Positions 23,186-33,700 of a stretch of 64,000 bases of DNA are shown piece by piece. This DNA is from Tsukamurella sputi. Its GTDB lineage: Bacteria > Actinomycetota > Actinomycetes > Mycobacteriales > Mycobacteriaceae. The translations under genes and the position numbers were made by a program. Positions within the stretch are counted from its first letter, which is position 1; each line of letters starts with the position of its first letter. The stretch covers positions 186,001-250,000 of the forward strand of contig NZ_VIGV01000002.1 of NCBI RefSeq assembly GCF_007858445.1, written 5' to 3'. Below the pieces are notes generated by a model. The model made no database searches. It was not told where the DNA came from and worked only from the letters and a program-made list of their open reading frames with translations.

Positions 23186-26100
23186 TACAGGATCACCGTC
23201 TTCCCGGCCTCGACCGCCGCGCGCAGAGCAGCACCCACCCGTTCGAGGTAGCGATCGACATCAGCAGCGGTACGCAGCGTCGCCTGCGCACCACGCACAT
23301 CGATCTCCGACATCTTCACGGTCTCGGGCTCGGGCTTCGGGGGGTTGCCGCCGCCTCCATCGGTCCTACCTCCTCCTGGACCGCCCGGATCGGGCTCGTC
23401 CACTTCTGCTGGCCCCGCCATGAGTCCCTTGATGGCATCGGTGTACGCCGCGTCGAAGGAGTGCCGCGCGAGTGCCACCGCGCCGCGAGTGGAGTGCGTG
23501 GCCACGGCGTTGCGCATGGTCTGCAATGCGGTCACCGCTTGCTCCCGCGCCGCTGGGCTCGCGTCCAGGTACTCCTGGGTCGACCGCAATGCGGCGATAC
23601 GCTCGTCGATCGTCGTGGCGAGTGCATCGCGGTCCTTCGTCACCGCACCATCGACATAGGCCTGAAGACGCTCGTGAACCCGCTTGATCCGCGGCACGAC
23701 CTCGCCACGCAGGAAGGCGGGGTCGGCGAGATCGGCCCGCAATTGGGCGACGTCACCGGCATCGGCGTCGTGCAACTCGGCATCGCGGTCCTGCAGGAAT
23801 CGTTTCGCCGCAGCGATCACGGCGGGTTGCTGGCCGTTGAGGAATCCACGGATCGGATCGAGCACGTCCTCCTTGAGGTCCAGCAGATCCTCCGTGTCGT
23901 CGAGGAACTCACCGAGATACCAGTCGGCAGCCCGCCCACCCACCAGCGCTCGCAGCCGCGCACTCGCCGCCTGGACCTGCGCAGTGAAGGGGTACGGCTC
24001 CCGCTCCCACCGCTCCACCTCGTCGGCCGTCGCGGCCAACTCGGATCGCACCTTTTCGATCAGATCGTCCGTGTTGGGGAAGACCTGGCCCTCGTCGGTG
24101 AATTCCTCGAGGAACCGCTGCAGCTTCCGCACCTTGGACGGGTCGTGCGCGCGGACCTCGTCCACGTGGATCTGGCGGTGCTTGTGCCGGTTGGTCAGCT
24201 CGCCGGCGATCTCCGTGCGCACGAGGACCCGCGAGTCGAGGCGCAGCCGCACTCGCCCGGTGACCACTGCGTGTGCGATGACGGCGAGCACCGTCGACAT
24301 GGACCATCCGAACGGTGGTTTCGCGAAGTGTTCCACGAGGTGGCCGACGGTCGCGTCCACTTGACGGGTCTTGGCGTACTGCACCTCGTTGATCACGGTG
24401 CGCGCCAGCTCATCGAGCGTCGAGGACACGTCCAGCTCGAGCATGTTCTCGTCTCGCAAGATGCGGCCGACGTCGCCGTCCGTCAGTCCCGCCGCGGCGC
24501 GGGACTCGTTGATCCGCAGGTACAGCGATTCGATCGCCACCTGCAGTCCGGCGTTCACCCGGTCCTTCGCCGTGCCGCCGCCCACCTGGACGATCGTTCC
24601 GTTGTGCACAAGGTCGGCGTTCGCGACGGCGCGCGCGACCTCAGCACGGACGGCGCGTCCACGCTCGATGTTCGCGCGGCCGTGAGAGGCCAGGATCCGC
24701 TGGCGCGACTCCGGCAACGTCGACTTCATCTGCAGCTGCACGTAACTGGCGGTCCGTACGAACAGCTCGATGTCGTCCCTGGTGCGGTCCGTGAGGTCGA
24801 GGACCACGTACAACGCGCCGGTCGCGCCGATCGACTGCTGCTTGACATCGTCGACGGTGCGGAAACCGTACGGGGTGATGAACCGGACGCTCAACGGCTC
24901 GGTGCGGCCCTGCCGCTCGTCGTCGAGCCATCGCTCGAGACCGAGATCCACACCCGTCGCGTCGTGCCGGATCTTTCCACCGACGCCCGTGGCCGCCACG
25001 ATCTCGTCGTTGAGCAGCTTCTTGACGTCCGCATCGTTGCGGGCGTGATTCTTGATCGCCTTCTCGACGTCCTGTTCCTCGTTGGTCAGGTAGGCGTACG
25101 CATTGCCGGAGCGCTGCACGTAAGTGGCGCGCTCGAGCTCCTTGAGTGCACGCTCGACGTCGGTGTGCAGCGCCGCGATGTTCGCGTCGATCTCGGGGGT
25201 CAACAGCACCGACAACGCCTGCGATGTGGCCTCGAACCAGTCCACGTACTTGGTCATGAGGAGCGCCTTGAGCAACCGCAGCTGCAGCTCGCGATCGGGC
25301 CCGGTGATGTTGCGCGAGGCGCTGATCACGTTCTGCTTGATGTCCGAGTTGAGGGACTTCTCGATGCCGTCGAAGAACATGTCGAACGTCGCGAGCGCAC
25401 CGACCTCGGCCGGCTGCATCGATGAACCGATGTCTTTGGTGACCCCGAGCAGCGAGCGCTCTCCGACCGACGAGTGCCGCCCCGTGAACGCGTTGAAGTC
25501 CGACAGGCCGCGCATCGCGTCGTGGAAGAGCTCGAACTGGTAATCCACGAACGGATAGGTGCTCACGAAGTCGGTCTCGTTCGCGTAGCTGCTGAGCGGG
25601 CGCTGGTTCTGCAGCGCGAACAGCGAACGGAACCGCTCGTGCCTGTTCGCGTAGATCCCCGACAGCAGATCCACGCCGTCCGGCGTCTTCTCCAGAAGTC
25701 GCCGCGAGACCACGTCCTTGACATTGCGGGAGTCCAACTTGAGCGCAATGGCGAAGCGCGCCTGGATCTTCGAGAAGTCCTGCTGCTGCTCCTTGGTCCG
25801 GTCACCGAGGATCGACTCGAGCACCTCCTGGGAGGTCACGAGCACCCATGCCCGGCCTCGGCATCGCGAGTGGAGCGATTCCGTGATCGTCTGCAGGCTC
25901 AGCATGAGCTGGGTGTTCTGGCCGATGAACTGCCCGATCTCATCCACGAAGAAGGCCAGACGGTGCCCCGCCGGTTGCGCGTCGAGCCACTGCGCCACCT
26001 CCTCGGTGAACGCCTCGATCGACGTGGCACTGTGCGTCTGCCGGTAGGTGGCGAGCGGCGCGGCGATCGACTGACCGGTCACCTCCGAGTACGCCTTCTC

Positions 26101-26727
26101 CGCTGCGGGATCGGCGAAGACGGCGAGCTCGCGACCCTGCTCCCAGGGCTTGCCGTAGTGCCGCTCGAATGCGTTCTTGAACTGATCGAGAACGCCCTGC
26201 GCAGCCAGATCGCGCTCGAATCGCGCAATGTAGGGGCTCTTCCCGAAGTACCCGGCCGCGTCGTAGAAGACCTGCACGAACACGTCGAGCAGCGCACCCG
26301 GCTGATCCTTGTTGTTCTTGTCGACCTTCTCGTCGATGTTGAACAGCAACGAGGTGGCGGGCATTGCCGCCGCGCGCCCCAGAGCGCCGCGCAGGATCGC
26401 GTCCTCCGCCGGCAGTTTCGCCTCGAAATCCGCGACGACGTCCGAACGCGACACGTCCGCCCCCGGCACGTCGCCGAGCAGGTACGCGAGCATCTTCAGC
26501 AGATGCGACTTGCCCGAGCCGAAGAACCCGGCGATCCACACCCCGTTCGACGGCGGCTCCCCTGGAAAGGTATACGCCTCCAAGAGATCCCGCATATGGT
26601 CAGCGACCTCGGCGGTGATCACGTACTCGCGGACCTCGTCGCGCAGCCGCCCCGAACTCGACGCCTTGACGACCCCGTCGAGCGGGCGGTCGATGTCCTT
26701 CGCCAGGATCTGTTCCAGATTCGTCAC
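23185..26727 (-). CDS. brxC: BREX type 1 ATPase BrxC
   Basis: A 1180-residue P-loop ATPase of BREX. Walker A GFFGSGKS is at 67-74 and Walker B LAFFVDEIGQ at about 257-266. A long helical middle and C-terminus follow, with a Gly/Pro-rich stretch (about 1110-1135) before a short final domain. The start is GTG at 26727, overlapping the brxB stop (GTGA); the frame continues open to 27120 but that part lies inside brxB and lacks BrxC similarity. BrxC is essential for BREX activity in tested systems. Confidence 0.93.
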   Translation of the reverse strand: MTNLEQILAKDIDRPLDGVVKASSSGRLRDEVREYVITAEVADHMRDLLEAYTFPGEPPSNGVWIAGFFGSGKSHLLKMLAYLLGDVPGADVSRSDVVADFEAKLPAEDAILRGALGRAAAMPATSLLFNIDEKVDKNNKDQPGALLDVFVQVFYDAAGYFGKSPYIARFERDLAAQGVLDQFKNAFERHYGKPWEQGRELAVFADPAAEKAYSEVTGQSIAAPLATYRQTHSATSIEAFTEEVAQWLDAQPAGHRLAFFVDEIGQFIGQNTQLMLSLQTITESLHSRCRGRAWVLVTSQEVLESILGDRTKEQQQDFSKIQARFAIALKLDSRNVKDVVSRRLLEKTPDGVDLLSGIYANRHERFRSLFALQNQRPLSSYANETDFVSTYPFVDYQFELFHDAMRGLSDFNAFTGRHSSVGERSLLGVTKDIGSSMQPAEVGALATFDMFFDGIEKSLNSDIKQNVISASRNITGPDRELQLRLLKALLMTKYVDWFEATSQALSVLLTPEIDANIAALHTDVERALKELERATYVQRSGNAYAYLTNEEQDVEKAIKNHARNDADVKKLLNDEIVAATGVGGKIRHDATGVDLGLERWLDDERQGRTEPLSVRFITPYGFRTVDDVKQQSIGATGALYVVLDLTDRTRDDIELFVRTASYVQLQMKSTLPESRQRILASHGRANIERGRAVRAEVARAVANADLVHNGTIVQVGGGTAKDRVNAGLQVAIESLYLRINESRAAAGLTDGDVGRILRDENMLELDVSSTLDELARTVINEVQYAKTRQVDATVGHLVEHFAKPPFGWSMSTVLAVIAHAVVTGRVRLRLDSRVLVRTEIAGELTNRHKHRQIHVDEVRAHDPSKVRKLQRFLEEFTDEGQVFPNTDDLIEKVRSELAATADEVERWEREPYPFTAQVQAASARLRALVGGRAADWYLGEFLDDTEDLLDLKEDVLDPIRGFLNGQQPAVIAAAKRFLQDRDAELHDADAGDVAQLRADLADPAFLRGEVVPRIKRVHERLQAYVDGAVTKDRDALATTIDERIAALRSTQEYLDASPAAREQAVTALQTMRNAVATHSTRGAVALARHSFDAAYTDAIKGLMAGPAEVDEPDPGGPGGGRTDGGGGNPPKPEPETVKMSEIDVRGAQATLRTAADVDRYLERVGAALRAAVEAGKTVIL

Positions 26728-27344
26728 GGGTTCCCCAGTTTCAGCAGATCGAATGCGCGGTAGTAGTCGTCGTCGAGGAGTTGGCCGAACAGCACGAGTG
26801 ATGCTCCCTGCGTGGGTGATTGCCGGTACTCCCCCGGAAACACGAGCACCACGGGCAGGTCGGACAGCAGCGGCTGGAGCGTGTTGAGAATGGCGTGCGC
26901 GCGCACGAGCGGGTACAGCCGGCCGACGTGGGTCAGAATCACCAGCTGCGGGCGAGGTTCCTGTACCTGCACGACGGACGTGATCCGCGGTGACAGGTAC
27001 TGCTGCGGGGCGATCGGATTCCCCACGTCGGCGAACGACTCCTTGGGCAGCGAGGACTCCAGCTCGAGCATCTGCTCCCACTGGCCGGTCTCGTCCCACA
27101 ACTCCCGTGCGAGCGCCCACAGGTCCACCTCGCAGACCTCGATGCCGTCCGCGCGCAGTCGACTCACCAGTCGCCTGACCTGGGCGCCCACCTCGGGTTC
27201 GTCCGCCGGAGGATGCCCGAGAATGAAGTACGGAACCTCACCCAGTTGCCCACGCATCTGCAGGAAGTCGTCGGAACGCATCACGTCGAAGGCGCGATCG
27301 AACCTCTCGGCCGGCGAGAGCTTTTCGTGGTCCGGCTCAGTCAC
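26724..27344 (-). CDS. brxB: BREX protein BrxB (DUF1788)
   Basis: A 206-residue DUF1788 protein with the family pattern of an early FILGHPPADE and a late PVVLVFPGEYRQSPTQGASL motif. BrxB is a core protein of type 1 BREX with an undefined molecular role. GTG at 27344 lies within the end of brxA (8-bp overlap), and its stop overlaps the brxC start. Full family length, no sign of damage. Confidence 0.92.
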   Translation of the reverse strand: MTEPDHEKLSPAERFDRAFDVMRSDDFLQMRGQLGEVPYFILGHPPADEPEVGAQVRRLVSRLRADGIEVCEVDLWALARELWDETGQWEQMLELESSLPKESFADVGNPIAPQQYLSPRITSVVQVQEPRPQLVILTHVGRLYPLVRAHAILNTLQPLLSDLPVVLVFPGEYRQSPTQGASLVLFGQLLDDDYYRAFDLLKLGNP

Positions 27345-27972
27345 GGCGTACCCCCATCTCGGCTCCGATCCCGGCGAGCTGCCCTTCGTGGAGCGGAAGA
27401 CTCAGGACCAGCGACGGGTCCAGCGCGGAGATCACCTGCGCCGAGTCCGGAGCCAGGGCCGCCGCGACAACGCGGCCATCCCCCTCCACGAATCCGGCGT
27501 CGCGCACCATCCGGAAGGTGGTTTGGCGGAGCTTCACCCGGGTCGACGGTGCCGCATCCCGGAGGGCATCCACCCACGCGGACTGCACGTCCCAAAAGGT
27601 CTCGAAGTCATCGGGCTCGATCAACGGGCGCTCCGTGAGCAAACGGTCCCGGAGTACCTCCCGGCCGAAGTCCCGCAGTAGCCGGTACCGCGCACACGCC
27701 GCGATCCACAGCAGGATCCGGGATTGCGCACCGGGGCCATCGGCGACGATTCTCAACCCGGCCCGCGGCAGCACAGCGAGCCGCTGCACGGCTTCGCTCG
27801 TCAGCCGCACCGTCGATCGGCGGACACGCTGCTGCACAACGTTCCGGTCCACCGCGACGGACCATGCGCGGGACGCATCGCCCTCGGAAAGCAACAGTCC
27901 CGCCACCGCGGCGGACTCGTTGACCAGCAGTCCGCCGGTCGTGAAGGACAGGCGGTAAGGCACCCCAGCCAC
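27337..27972 (-). CDS. brxA: BREX protein BrxA (DUF1819)
   Basis: A 211-residue DUF1819 protein, first gene of the BREX operon. It begins with YRLSFTTGGLLVNESAAVAG and carries the typical helical middle (RILLWIAACARYRLLRDF). BrxA adopts an NusB-like fold and binds DNA in a studied system. Start is GTG at 27972; a G-rich stretch upstream is a weak ribosome site. The candidate operator palindrome lies 41 bp upstream. Confidence 0.92.
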   Translation of the reverse strand: MAGVPYRLSFTTGGLLVNESAAVAGLLLSEGDASRAWSVAVDRNVVQQRVRRSTVRLTSEAVQRLAVLPRAGLRIVADGPGAQSRILLWIAACARYRLLRDFGREVLRDRLLTERPLIEPDDFETFWDVQSAWVDALRDAAPSTRVKLRQTTFRMVRDAGFVEGDGRVVAAALAPDSAQVISALDPSLVLSLPLHEGQLAGIGAEMGVRRD

Positions 27973-28012
27973 TGACCTGCACCCCCAGCTGCGACCCGAT
28001 TCAGACTTTTCC

Positions 28013-28026
28013 CCATGTATACATGG
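28013..28026. promoter_or_regulatory. Perfect 14-bp palindrome between brxA and the XRE gene
   Basis: CCATGTATACATGG is a perfect palindrome in the divergent region. It contains TATACA in both directions, so it could hold the -10 elements of both brxA (start 41 bp away) and the XRE gene (start 36 bp away). No good -35 is visible for either. A regulator binding here could control BREX expression and itself. Confidence 0.55.
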
Positions 28027-28061
28027 TGGCTCCGACAGGTTCCCACTCGGAGCCTTGGTGC

Positions 28062-28322
28062 GTGCCCGAATCGCCGATCGAGACCGCTCTGTCGTAGCGG
28101 CTGGGAATCGAGATCGGCAAGCTACGCACTGAACGGGGACTGAGCCAAGAAGCCCTCGCCGCGGATATCGGGATCAGCACGAATCATCTGCAGCTCCTCG
28201 AGAGCGGCCTGTCCGATCGAAGCAAGCGGACGCCGGCGAACCCCAGGTTCTCCACCCTCGTTGCGCTGAGCAATGCACTCGACGTGGAACTCTCCGACCT
28301 CATCCGTCGGCTCGGGACATAG
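28062..28322 (+). pseudogene. XRE family regulator gene interrupted by an in-frame amber codon
   Basis: Read from GTG 28062 the frame gives VPESPIETALS, then TAG at 28095-28097, then RLGIEIGKLRTERGLSQEAL and on to a stop at 28320. The second part is a complete XRE helix-turn-helix (about 73 residues, ending LSDLIRRLG). GGAG about 9 nt upstream supports the GTG. A single CAG-to-TAG change would explain the break. Alternatively translation could begin at CTG 28101, which is rare. It is divergent from brxA, a typical place for a BREX regulator. Confidence 0.7.
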
Positions 28323-28492
28323 GCGGGGTCACGGAATCCGTGTCCGATTCGTCACTGAGGGTCACGGTTTCATAGCGCCACGACGGCGCCGTCGGCCTCG
28401 TACAACCGCGGCGTAGTCGGGTCCCGCGAATCACCGCGCACTCCCCGATACACTGGACCGTCGCTGACGAGCGATCGAACGGGAGGTGCACG

Positions 28493-29998
28493 ATGGCGCA
28501 GACGGCTGCGCAGCTGTACGCCGCGTTCACGGACAACGCCGACAACGATGTGGCGCTCAAGCTGCTCCGCTCCCCCAACGCCGTCGCCTACCTCGCCCTC
28601 ATGGCCGCGCGACTGGGCACGGGCCCCGTCGACGCGGAGGAGCTGGGGGACGCGCTCACCGTCGACCTGCAGTCCCTCGCGCAGCACTTCACCGACCGCG
28701 CCCGCCCCGTCCCCGCCGGCCCGGACGTGCTGGACAGCTGGGTGAAGGCGGGGTACGTCTCGCGCACGCTGGACGAGGACGATCGCGAGGTCATCCAGCT
28801 CACGCGCGGCGCCACGACGGCGCTCGGCCAGGTGCAGGCGGTCTCGCTGGACCGGAACGTCGCCACCGAGACCGCGCTCGAACTCATCACTGCTCGGCTC
28901 TCGGCGGTCGCCGTCACCGTCAGCGACGACCCCGACGACCACCTGCGCGCCCTCGACGAGCAGATCGCCGAGCTCACCCGGCGGCGCGAGGCGCTGCGCC
29001 AGGGCCTCATCCCCGAGTACGACAGGGACAAGGTGGTCGACGACCTCAAGATCGTCAGCTCCCTCGCCGAGCGGATGCCTGCGGACATCCTGGGCTACGG
29101 CGAGAAGCTGCGCGAGCACACCCGCGCGCTCCTCACCCACGGCCTCGAAGCATCCGACTCCACCGAGGCCGAGGCGTACGCCAAGACCCTGCAGCGCCTC
29201 TTCGACGGCCACGACGAGCTCGCGAACACCCCCGAGGGCAAGGCCTTCGACGCGTTCTACACCCTGCTCTCCGACCACCGCCTGCGCCGCCAGCTGGAGA
29301 CCTCGGTCGCCTCCGTCGTGCACGAGGTGGAGCTGCCCGACGATCTCCGCGATTCCCTCACCGGCTTCCTCGACCGCATGTGGATGCAGGTCCAGCGCGT
29401 CGACGAGATCCGCGGCCAGGTCTATCGGCGCATCAACACCTTCGTCAAGGACGGCGACTTCCTGCAGTACCAGTCGCTGCGCGCCCGCATCACCGAGGCG
29501 CAGCGCGCGGCCGTCGACGCCTTCGACGCCGTCTCCGCGAGCCGCGACACCGGCCTGGCCGTCCCCATGACCCCGGTCGACACCAACTCCGTCGGAGCCC
29601 TCCGGTTCCACGACGGCATCGTCACCCTGCCGCCCGAGGTCCGCGAGACCTCCGGCGAGTTCACCATCGACCCCGCCCGGCTCGTGGGCCGCGAGGCCAT
29701 CGACTGGGACTCCCTCGCCGCATCCATCAACGAGGCGGTCCGCACGTCCGACGGTGCCGACATCGCCGAGATCCTCGCCACGATCGACGCGCCCCGCGCC
29801 GGCGACGTGGTCGGCGTCTGGTCGCTCGGCGCGCGGTACGGCACCGTCGACGAGGACCGTCTCGTGACGGTCGTCGCGCACACGGCGCGCGGGCCCCGCG
29901 AGATGACGGTGCCCCACGTCGCCTTCGCGGCAGCGCTCCCGCCCCTGACCCCCGCCTCGGCCGCGCCCGAGCCCACCACCCTGTTCGAGGAGGCCTGA
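28493..29998 (+). CDS. jetA: JetA/MksF-like DUF3375 protein (Wadjet kleisin-type subunit)
   Basis: A 501-residue DUF3375 protein, the JetA/MksF (EptA) component of Wadjet/MksBEF SMC complexes, where it acts as the kleisin. It is mainly helical, with a coiled coil at about residues 155-175 (HLRALDEQIAELTRRREALR). GGGAGG lies 6 nt upstream of the ATG. A TACACT hexamer at 28449-28454 is a possible -10. It overlaps jetB by one base (TGATG). Wadjet cleaves closed circular plasmids. Confidence 0.9.
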   Translation: MAQTAAQLYAAFTDNADNDVALKLLRSPNAVAYLALMAARLGTGPVDAEELGDALTVDLQSLAQHFTDRARPVPAGPDVLDSWVKAGYVSRTLDEDDREVIQLTRGATTALGQVQAVSLDRNVATETALELITARLSAVAVTVSDDPDDHLRALDEQIAELTRRREALRQGLIPEYDRDKVVDDLKIVSSLAERMPADILGYGEKLREHTRALLTHGLEASDSTEAEAYAKTLQRLFDGHDELANTPEGKAFDAFYTLLSDHRLRRQLETSVASVVHEVELPDDLRDSLTGFLDRMWMQVQRVDEIRGQVYRRINTFVKDGDFLQYQSLRARITEAQRAAVDAFDAVSASRDTGLAVPMTPVDTNSVGALRFHDGIVTLPPEVRETSGEFTIDPARLVGREAIDWDSLAASINEAVRTSDGADIAEILATIDAPRAGDVVGVWSLGARYGTVDEDRLVTVVAHTARGPREMTVPHVAFAAALPPLTPASAAPEPTTLFEEA

Positions 29999-30789
29999 TG
30001 TCGGACGAATCCCCGGACGTCGAGACACTGGACGTGCCCGCCGACGAGGTCCTCCCCGAGATCGACCTCGCCGACTTCAGCATCGCCGACGACGAGGCCG
30101 TGAAGTCCCTGCGCGGCGCCGACACCGCGCCGCGTTTCGACGGCGACACGTCCGCGCTGCCGAACTCGGTCTGCTACGCGCTGCAGGAGCTCATCGCGGC
30201 GCCCCACGTCTCCGCGCGATCGAAGAACTGGGCGGTGATCGAGGCCGAGGAGACGCTGCTGCGCAGCCGCCTCTCCGAGCTGAACCTGCTGTTGGAGATC
30301 AACCGCGAGACCAAGCACGCCTTCACCCGGCAAGTCAGCGAGAACGACCCGCGGCAGCGGAACCTGCTGCGCGCGCAGAGCCTCTCGCTCGCCGCGTCGG
30401 TGCTGGCTCTGTTCCTGCGCCTCAAGCACCTGTCCAGCCCGGACGAGACGGCGGTCGTGGAGCGGCAGGAGATGATCGAGCACCTCCTGACCTTCCGGCC
30501 CGCGCGCGACACCGACGAGGCCGGGTTCGTGAAGAAAGCCGACGCCGCGATCAACCAGCTGGAGACGCGACGCCTGATCCGGCGGGTCGGCACCAGTGAC
30601 CGCTACGCCGTCCACTCGGTGATCGCCTCGCTGCTCACGCCCGAGCAGGTGGACCTGTACACCGCCGCCTACCGTGACCTCGCCAGCACCGATCAGGACC
30701 TCGGAGAGGCCGCAGCGCCGGTCGAGGACGGCGACGACGGCGAGGACCGAACCGTCGAACCCGAGAACGAGACGCAGGAGCCGCAGTGA
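29998..30789 (+). CDS. jetB: JetB/MksE-like DUF4194 protein
   Basis: A 263-residue DUF4194 protein (JetB/MksE), the KITE-type partner of the SMC complex, with winged-helix character in its middle. The first 55 and last 30 residues are acidic and probably disordered. ATG at 29998 shares a base with the jetA stop; the longer open frame upstream lies within jetA. The stop overlaps the jetC GTG start (GTGA). Confidence 0.9.
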   Translation: MSDESPDVETLDVPADEVLPEIDLADFSIADDEAVKSLRGADTAPRFDGDTSALPNSVCYALQELIAAPHVSARSKNWAVIEAEETLLRSRLSELNLLLEINRETKHAFTRQVSENDPRQRNLLRAQSLSLAASVLALFLRLKHLSSPDETAVVERQEMIEHLLTFRPARDTDEAGFVKKADAAINQLETRRLIRRVGTSDRYAVHSVIASLLTPEQVDLYTAAYRDLASTDQDLGEAAAPVEDGDDGEDRTVEPENETQEPQ

Positions 30790-33700
30790 CAGTGCGCAGC
30801 ACCCGAAACCATATGGGCCAGTACCGCCTGACCCGCCTGCAGGTGGTCAACTGGGGCACGTTCGACGGCTACAAGGACTTCCCGATCGACGAACGGGGCG
30901 TGATCCTCACCGGCCCTTCGGGTTCCGGCAAGTCCTCGCTGATGGACGCGCACTCCGTGGTGCTCCTGCCCACCTACGACCAGTCCTTCAACGCCTCGGC
31001 CGATATGACGGCCAAGGGCGCGAAGCGCGCCGCCCGCTCGATGGCGGACTACGTGCGCGGCGCGTGGTCGGTCAACGACGACGAGCACCAGCAGTCCAAG
31101 GTCCAGTACCTGCGCGGGGATTCGGCCACGTGGTCGGCGGTCGCCGCGACCTACGACAACGGCGCGGGCAACGTCACCACGGCCGTCGCCGTGAAGTGGT
31201 TCCCGGGCAGCGGGACCGACGGCGCCTCCCTCAAATCCTGGTACCAGCTGCACTCCGGCCCCTTCGACCTGCTGGACCTGCAGGACTGGGCCACCGCGGG
31301 CTTCGACACCCGCGGCTGGCGTTCCCGGCACGCCGGCGTCGAATCCTTCGACACCCAGGCCGCTTACCAGGACGCGCTGCGCCGCCGGGTCGGCATCGGC
31401 ACCTCGAGCGCCGCCCTCGCCCTGCTCGGCAAGGCCAAGGCGATGAAGAACGTCGGCGACCTCGACGCCTTCATCCGCACGTACATGCTCGACCGGCCGC
31501 AGACCTACGCCCGCGCCGAGCGACTGGTGGAGAACTTCACCCAGCTCGACGAGGCCTACCGCGCCGCTGCCCGCGCGGAGGCGCAGGAGAAGGTGCTGCG
31601 GCCGATGCCCGAGGCCTATGAGCGCTACCGGTCGGCCACCGTCGGGACGACGCGCGCGGCGGACCTGCTCGGCGCGCCCATGCGCTCCTATCTGCGCGGA
31701 CACAAACTGCGGCTCCTGCAGGAACAGATGGACCGGATCGAGGGTGAGCGGGCCGGCATGGACGCGCAGATCGCCCGCTGGGAGGACCGGGCCGAGGAGC
31801 GCAAGCAGCGCTACAACGACCTGCTGCACCGGCTGCGCCAAGAGCAGGGCGAGGTCGGCGTCCTCGAGGCCGAGCTGCAGTCCCGTGAACTGCAGACCCA
31901 GGCTCGGCAGCGCGCCTACGAACGCTTCGCCGCCGCCGTGGAGAAGCTGGGCGAGCGCGCGCCGGAGTCGGCCGAGGAGTTCGCCGCGCTCCGCGAGCAG
32001 GTCCCGGGCATCCGGGACCGCGCCACCGAGGCCGCCGAGGCGCTCGCCGGGCGCGTGCACTCCGCGTACACCGACGAGTCGGACGCGCGTCGCGCCGTCG
32101 AGGCCGTGGACGACGAGCTCTCGGTACTGGACCGCCGCGCCTCCCTCCTGCCGCCCGCGCTGCTGGACCAGCGCGACGCGATCGCCCGCGCCACCGGCGT
32201 TGCCGCCGAGGAGCTGCCCTACGCCGCGGAACTGATCGACGTGCGGCCCGAGGAACAGGCGACGTGGGCCGGGGCGGCCGAGCGCGTGCTGCGCCCACTC
32301 GCCACCACGCTGCTGGTGCCCGCGAAGCATCAGCGCGCCGTCGCCGACCACGTCAACGCCACGCGCGTCCAGGGCGTGCTCACGTACCAGGTGGTCGACG
32401 GTGCCGACCCCACCCGCCCGGATCCGGGCTCCCTGGCCGCCAAGCTGACGGTCGACGAGTCGACCGAGGCCGGACGGTGGCTGGCCGGCGCGGTCGCGCG
32501 GGCCGCGCGGCACACGTGCGTCGAGTCCCCCGCCGAGCTGGAGCGGCACGAGCAGGCCGTCACCCCGGAGGGCCTGGTCAAGGGCGCGGGCGGACGGTTC
32601 CGCAAGGACGACCGCCGCGCCGTCGCCGACCGCTCGCAATGGGTGCTGGGCACCAACACCGGTTCCAAGCGCGAGGCGCTGCAGCGGCGCCGCGACGAAC
32701 TCGCCGCGGTCCACGCGAAGGCCGCCGAGGCATCGGCGACCCTCCGCGACGATCTCGCCGAGCACAAGGCCGTCGCCGACAGCGCCGCCGGCGTCCTCGG
32801 CTATACGTCGTGGGCCGAGCTGGACCACTGGGCCGCGAAGGCCGAGGCCGAGGAGTTGGCGGACCGGATCTCCGATGCCCGCTCCGGCAACGCCGATCTC
32901 GGCGAACTCGAACTGCAGGCCGACAACGCGTACGGCGAGCTGGCGGAGGCGCAGACCCGCATCGGCGCGCTGACCGAGACGATGAACCGCGCCGGGACGG
33001 AGTTCGACGACCTCCTCGCCGAGTTCGAGAAGATCGAGGCCGAGAGCGCGCCGAAGCTCAGCGAGCCCGACGAGGACTTCCTCGCCACGGCGCTGTGGCA
33101 TCTGCTCACGGCCGACGAGGCCAAGCCGCGCCGGCTCACGCTGGACACCTTCGGCGAGGTCCGCGCCGACCTGCGGGCCGAGCTGGAGCGCCAGCAGGCT
33201 GCGGCCACCGCGGAGCGCGATGCCGCCGAGGCGCGCATCGTCCGCACCGCGGAGCAGTTCCTGCGCGAGTGGCCGGACGCCTCGACCGAGCTCTCCGCCG
33301 ACGTCGCCTCCGCGCCCGACTTCGTGGCCGTGCACGAGAACCTCGTCGCGCACGGGCTCGCGGCGGCCACGGAGAAGTTCCGCCGGCTCATCACCACCGA
33401 CGTCAGCCACTCCGTGTCGAACCTGTTCAAGGAGGTCGACGACACCCACCGGGCCATCACCCGCGGCATCGCCGACGTCAATGCGGGCCTGCGCCGGGTC
33501 GAGTTCAACGAGGGCACCTACCTGCAGATCGCCTACGCCGCCCGCCCGACGCCCGAGGCGACCGAGTTCGCCAAGCTGGTCGACGAGATGGTCCGCGACG
33601 CCCCCGCCGCCAAGCGGGCCGAGCCCGCCGCGATGGCGGCGCAGTTCAAGCGGATCCGCGGGCTGGTGCTGCGGCTCACCGGCGACGATCCCGAGTCGCG

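Noticed and set aside
26728-27120. N-terminal extension of BrxC beyond GTG 26727
   Set aside because: It lies inside brxB in another frame and has no BrxC similarity; GTG 26727 overlaps the brxB stop in the pattern seen at other junctions.
28370-30028. 552-codon open frame antisense to jetA
   Set aside because: No recognisable domain; composition is Gly/Val/Arg/Asp repeats typical of antisense frames. jetA on the other strand is a clear DUF3375 protein.
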